Assembly: GCA_031423955.1 (NCBI GenBank)
Contig: JANPGJ010000172.1
Location: 1 to 22,704 of the forward strand
Reading direction: 5' to 3'
Length of the DNA: 22,704 bases
Source: JAEUOS01 sp031423955
GTDB lineage: Bacteria > Pseudomonadota > Gammaproteobacteria > Burkholderiales > JAEUOS01
Shown here: positions 22,206 to 22,704 of the stretch, in pieces
How positions within the stretch are numbered: position 1 is the stretch's first letter
Layout of the letters: every line of letters starts with the position of its first letter
Made by a program: the position numbers and the translations under genes
The notes under the pieces: model-generated
Seen by the model: the letters and a program-made list of their open reading frames with translations, nothing else
What the model was told of the DNA's origin: nothing
The model's database searches: none

Positions 22206-22704
22206 ATGGCTCAATACACCCCTCCCCTGCGCGACATCCAGTTCGTGATGCACGAATTGCTCGATGTCTGCGCCACCCTCAAGGACCTGCCGGCGCAGGC
22301 GGAGGTCACGCGCGAACTGATCGACCAGGTGGCCGAGGAAGGCGGCAAGTTCTGCGCCGAAGTGCTGTTCCCGCTGAACCAGGTCGGCGATCGCGAAGGC
22401 TGCGTGCTCGACAAGACCACCCATGAAGTGAAAACCCCGACCGGTTTCAAGGACGCGTTTCGCCAGTTTGCCGAAGGCGGTTGGCCGGCATTGTCGTGCG
22501 ACCCGGCATTCGGCGGCCAGGGCTTGCCGCATGTGGTGCAAACCGCCTTCCAGGAAATGATGAACTCGGCCAATCAGGCCTGGGCGATGTACCCGGGCCT
22601 GACTCACGGCGCCTATCAGGCACTGATGCGCCATGGCACCGACGAGCAGAAAAAGATATTTCTCACGCGCATGGTGTCGGGCGAATGGACCGGAACCATG
22701 TGCC
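22206..22704 (+). CDS. Acyl-CoA dehydrogenase, DmdC-like long form (N-terminal part, cut by window edge)
   Basis: Partial: 166 residues are visible and the frame is open to the window end. The start MAQYTPPLRDIQFVMHELLD is characteristic of the roughly 600-residue acyl-CoA dehydrogenases related to 3-methylmercaptopropionyl-CoA dehydrogenase (DmdC). The N-terminal helical domain continues (ELIDQVAEEGGKFCAEVLFP) to the conserved GGWPALSCDPAFGGQGLPH and a region ending LTRMVSGEWTGTMC, which leads into the FAD-binding part. GAGG about 7 nt before the ATG is the ribosome site. The family makes 2-enoyl-CoA from acyl-CoA using FAD and ETF. It is a different subfamily from the shorter enzyme at 1-533. 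Confidence 0.92.
   Translation, partial: MAQYTPPLRDIQFVMHELLDVCATLKDLPAQAEVTRELIDQVAEEGGKFCAEVLFPLNQVGDREGCVLDKTTHEVKTPTGFKDAFRQFAEGGWPALSCDPAFGGQGLPHVVQTAFQEMMNSANQAWAMYPGLTHGAYQALMRHGTDEQKKIFLTRMVSGEWTGTMC

Overview
The window is GC-rich, densely coded chromosomal DNA, most likely from a betaproteobacterium (Burkholderiales or Rhodocyclales type). This rests on base composition, G/C-ending third codon positions, and gene families common in those lineages. No rRNA, tRNA or phylogenetic marker is present, so the taxonomic call is inference.

Region 1 (1-6143) is a complete branched-chain-amino-acid-type (HAAT) ABC uptake system split into two divergent transcripts. On the minus strand, livH-livM-livG and the start of an acyl-CoA dehydrogenase are linked by three successive 4-nt ATGA overlaps. 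On the plus strand are a periplasmic binding protein, livF and a bicupin. Between them lies a TTGACA promoter whose -10 region is covered by a perfect 12-bp palindrome, a likely operator.

Region 2 (6141-13359) starts with a roughly 127-bp imperfect inverted repeat that begins at the bicupin stop codon. A second promoter and a leader with three 13-bp tandem repeats follow. Then comes a seven-gene plus-strand operon: a second HAAT system (binding protein, livH, livM, livG, livF) tightly joined to a crotonase and an acyl-CoA ligase. The joining of ligase and crotonase to the transporter suggests that it imports an organic acid that is then activated to a CoA thioester and degraded. Both transporters are therefore probably carboxylic-acid importers rather than amino-acid importers (inference).

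Region 3 (13360-15347) looks like an insertion. It carries a minus-strand AAA+ ATPase and a Phd/YefM-type antitoxin with no recognisable toxin. The ATPase is preceded by the only strongly AT-rich patch in the window. This is the best candidate here for an undescribed system.

Region 4 (15348-20071) holds a D-2-hydroxyacid dehydrogenase (minus), two tandem paralogous soluble cytochromes P450 (plus) and a hotdog-fold acyl-CoA thioesterase (minus). No ferredoxin or ferredoxin reductase is present for the P450s.

Region 5 (20223-22704) holds a lipoprotein made of four copies of a module of about 73 residues (paired TPRs), a TetR-family regulator, and the start of a long (DmdC-like) acyl-CoA dehydrogenase.

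Taken together, the window reads as a catabolic neighbourhood for a hydrophobic carboxylic acid: import, CoA activation, dehydrogenation, crotonase chemistry, P450 hydroxylation and thioester hydrolysis. The substrate cannot be read from the sequence.
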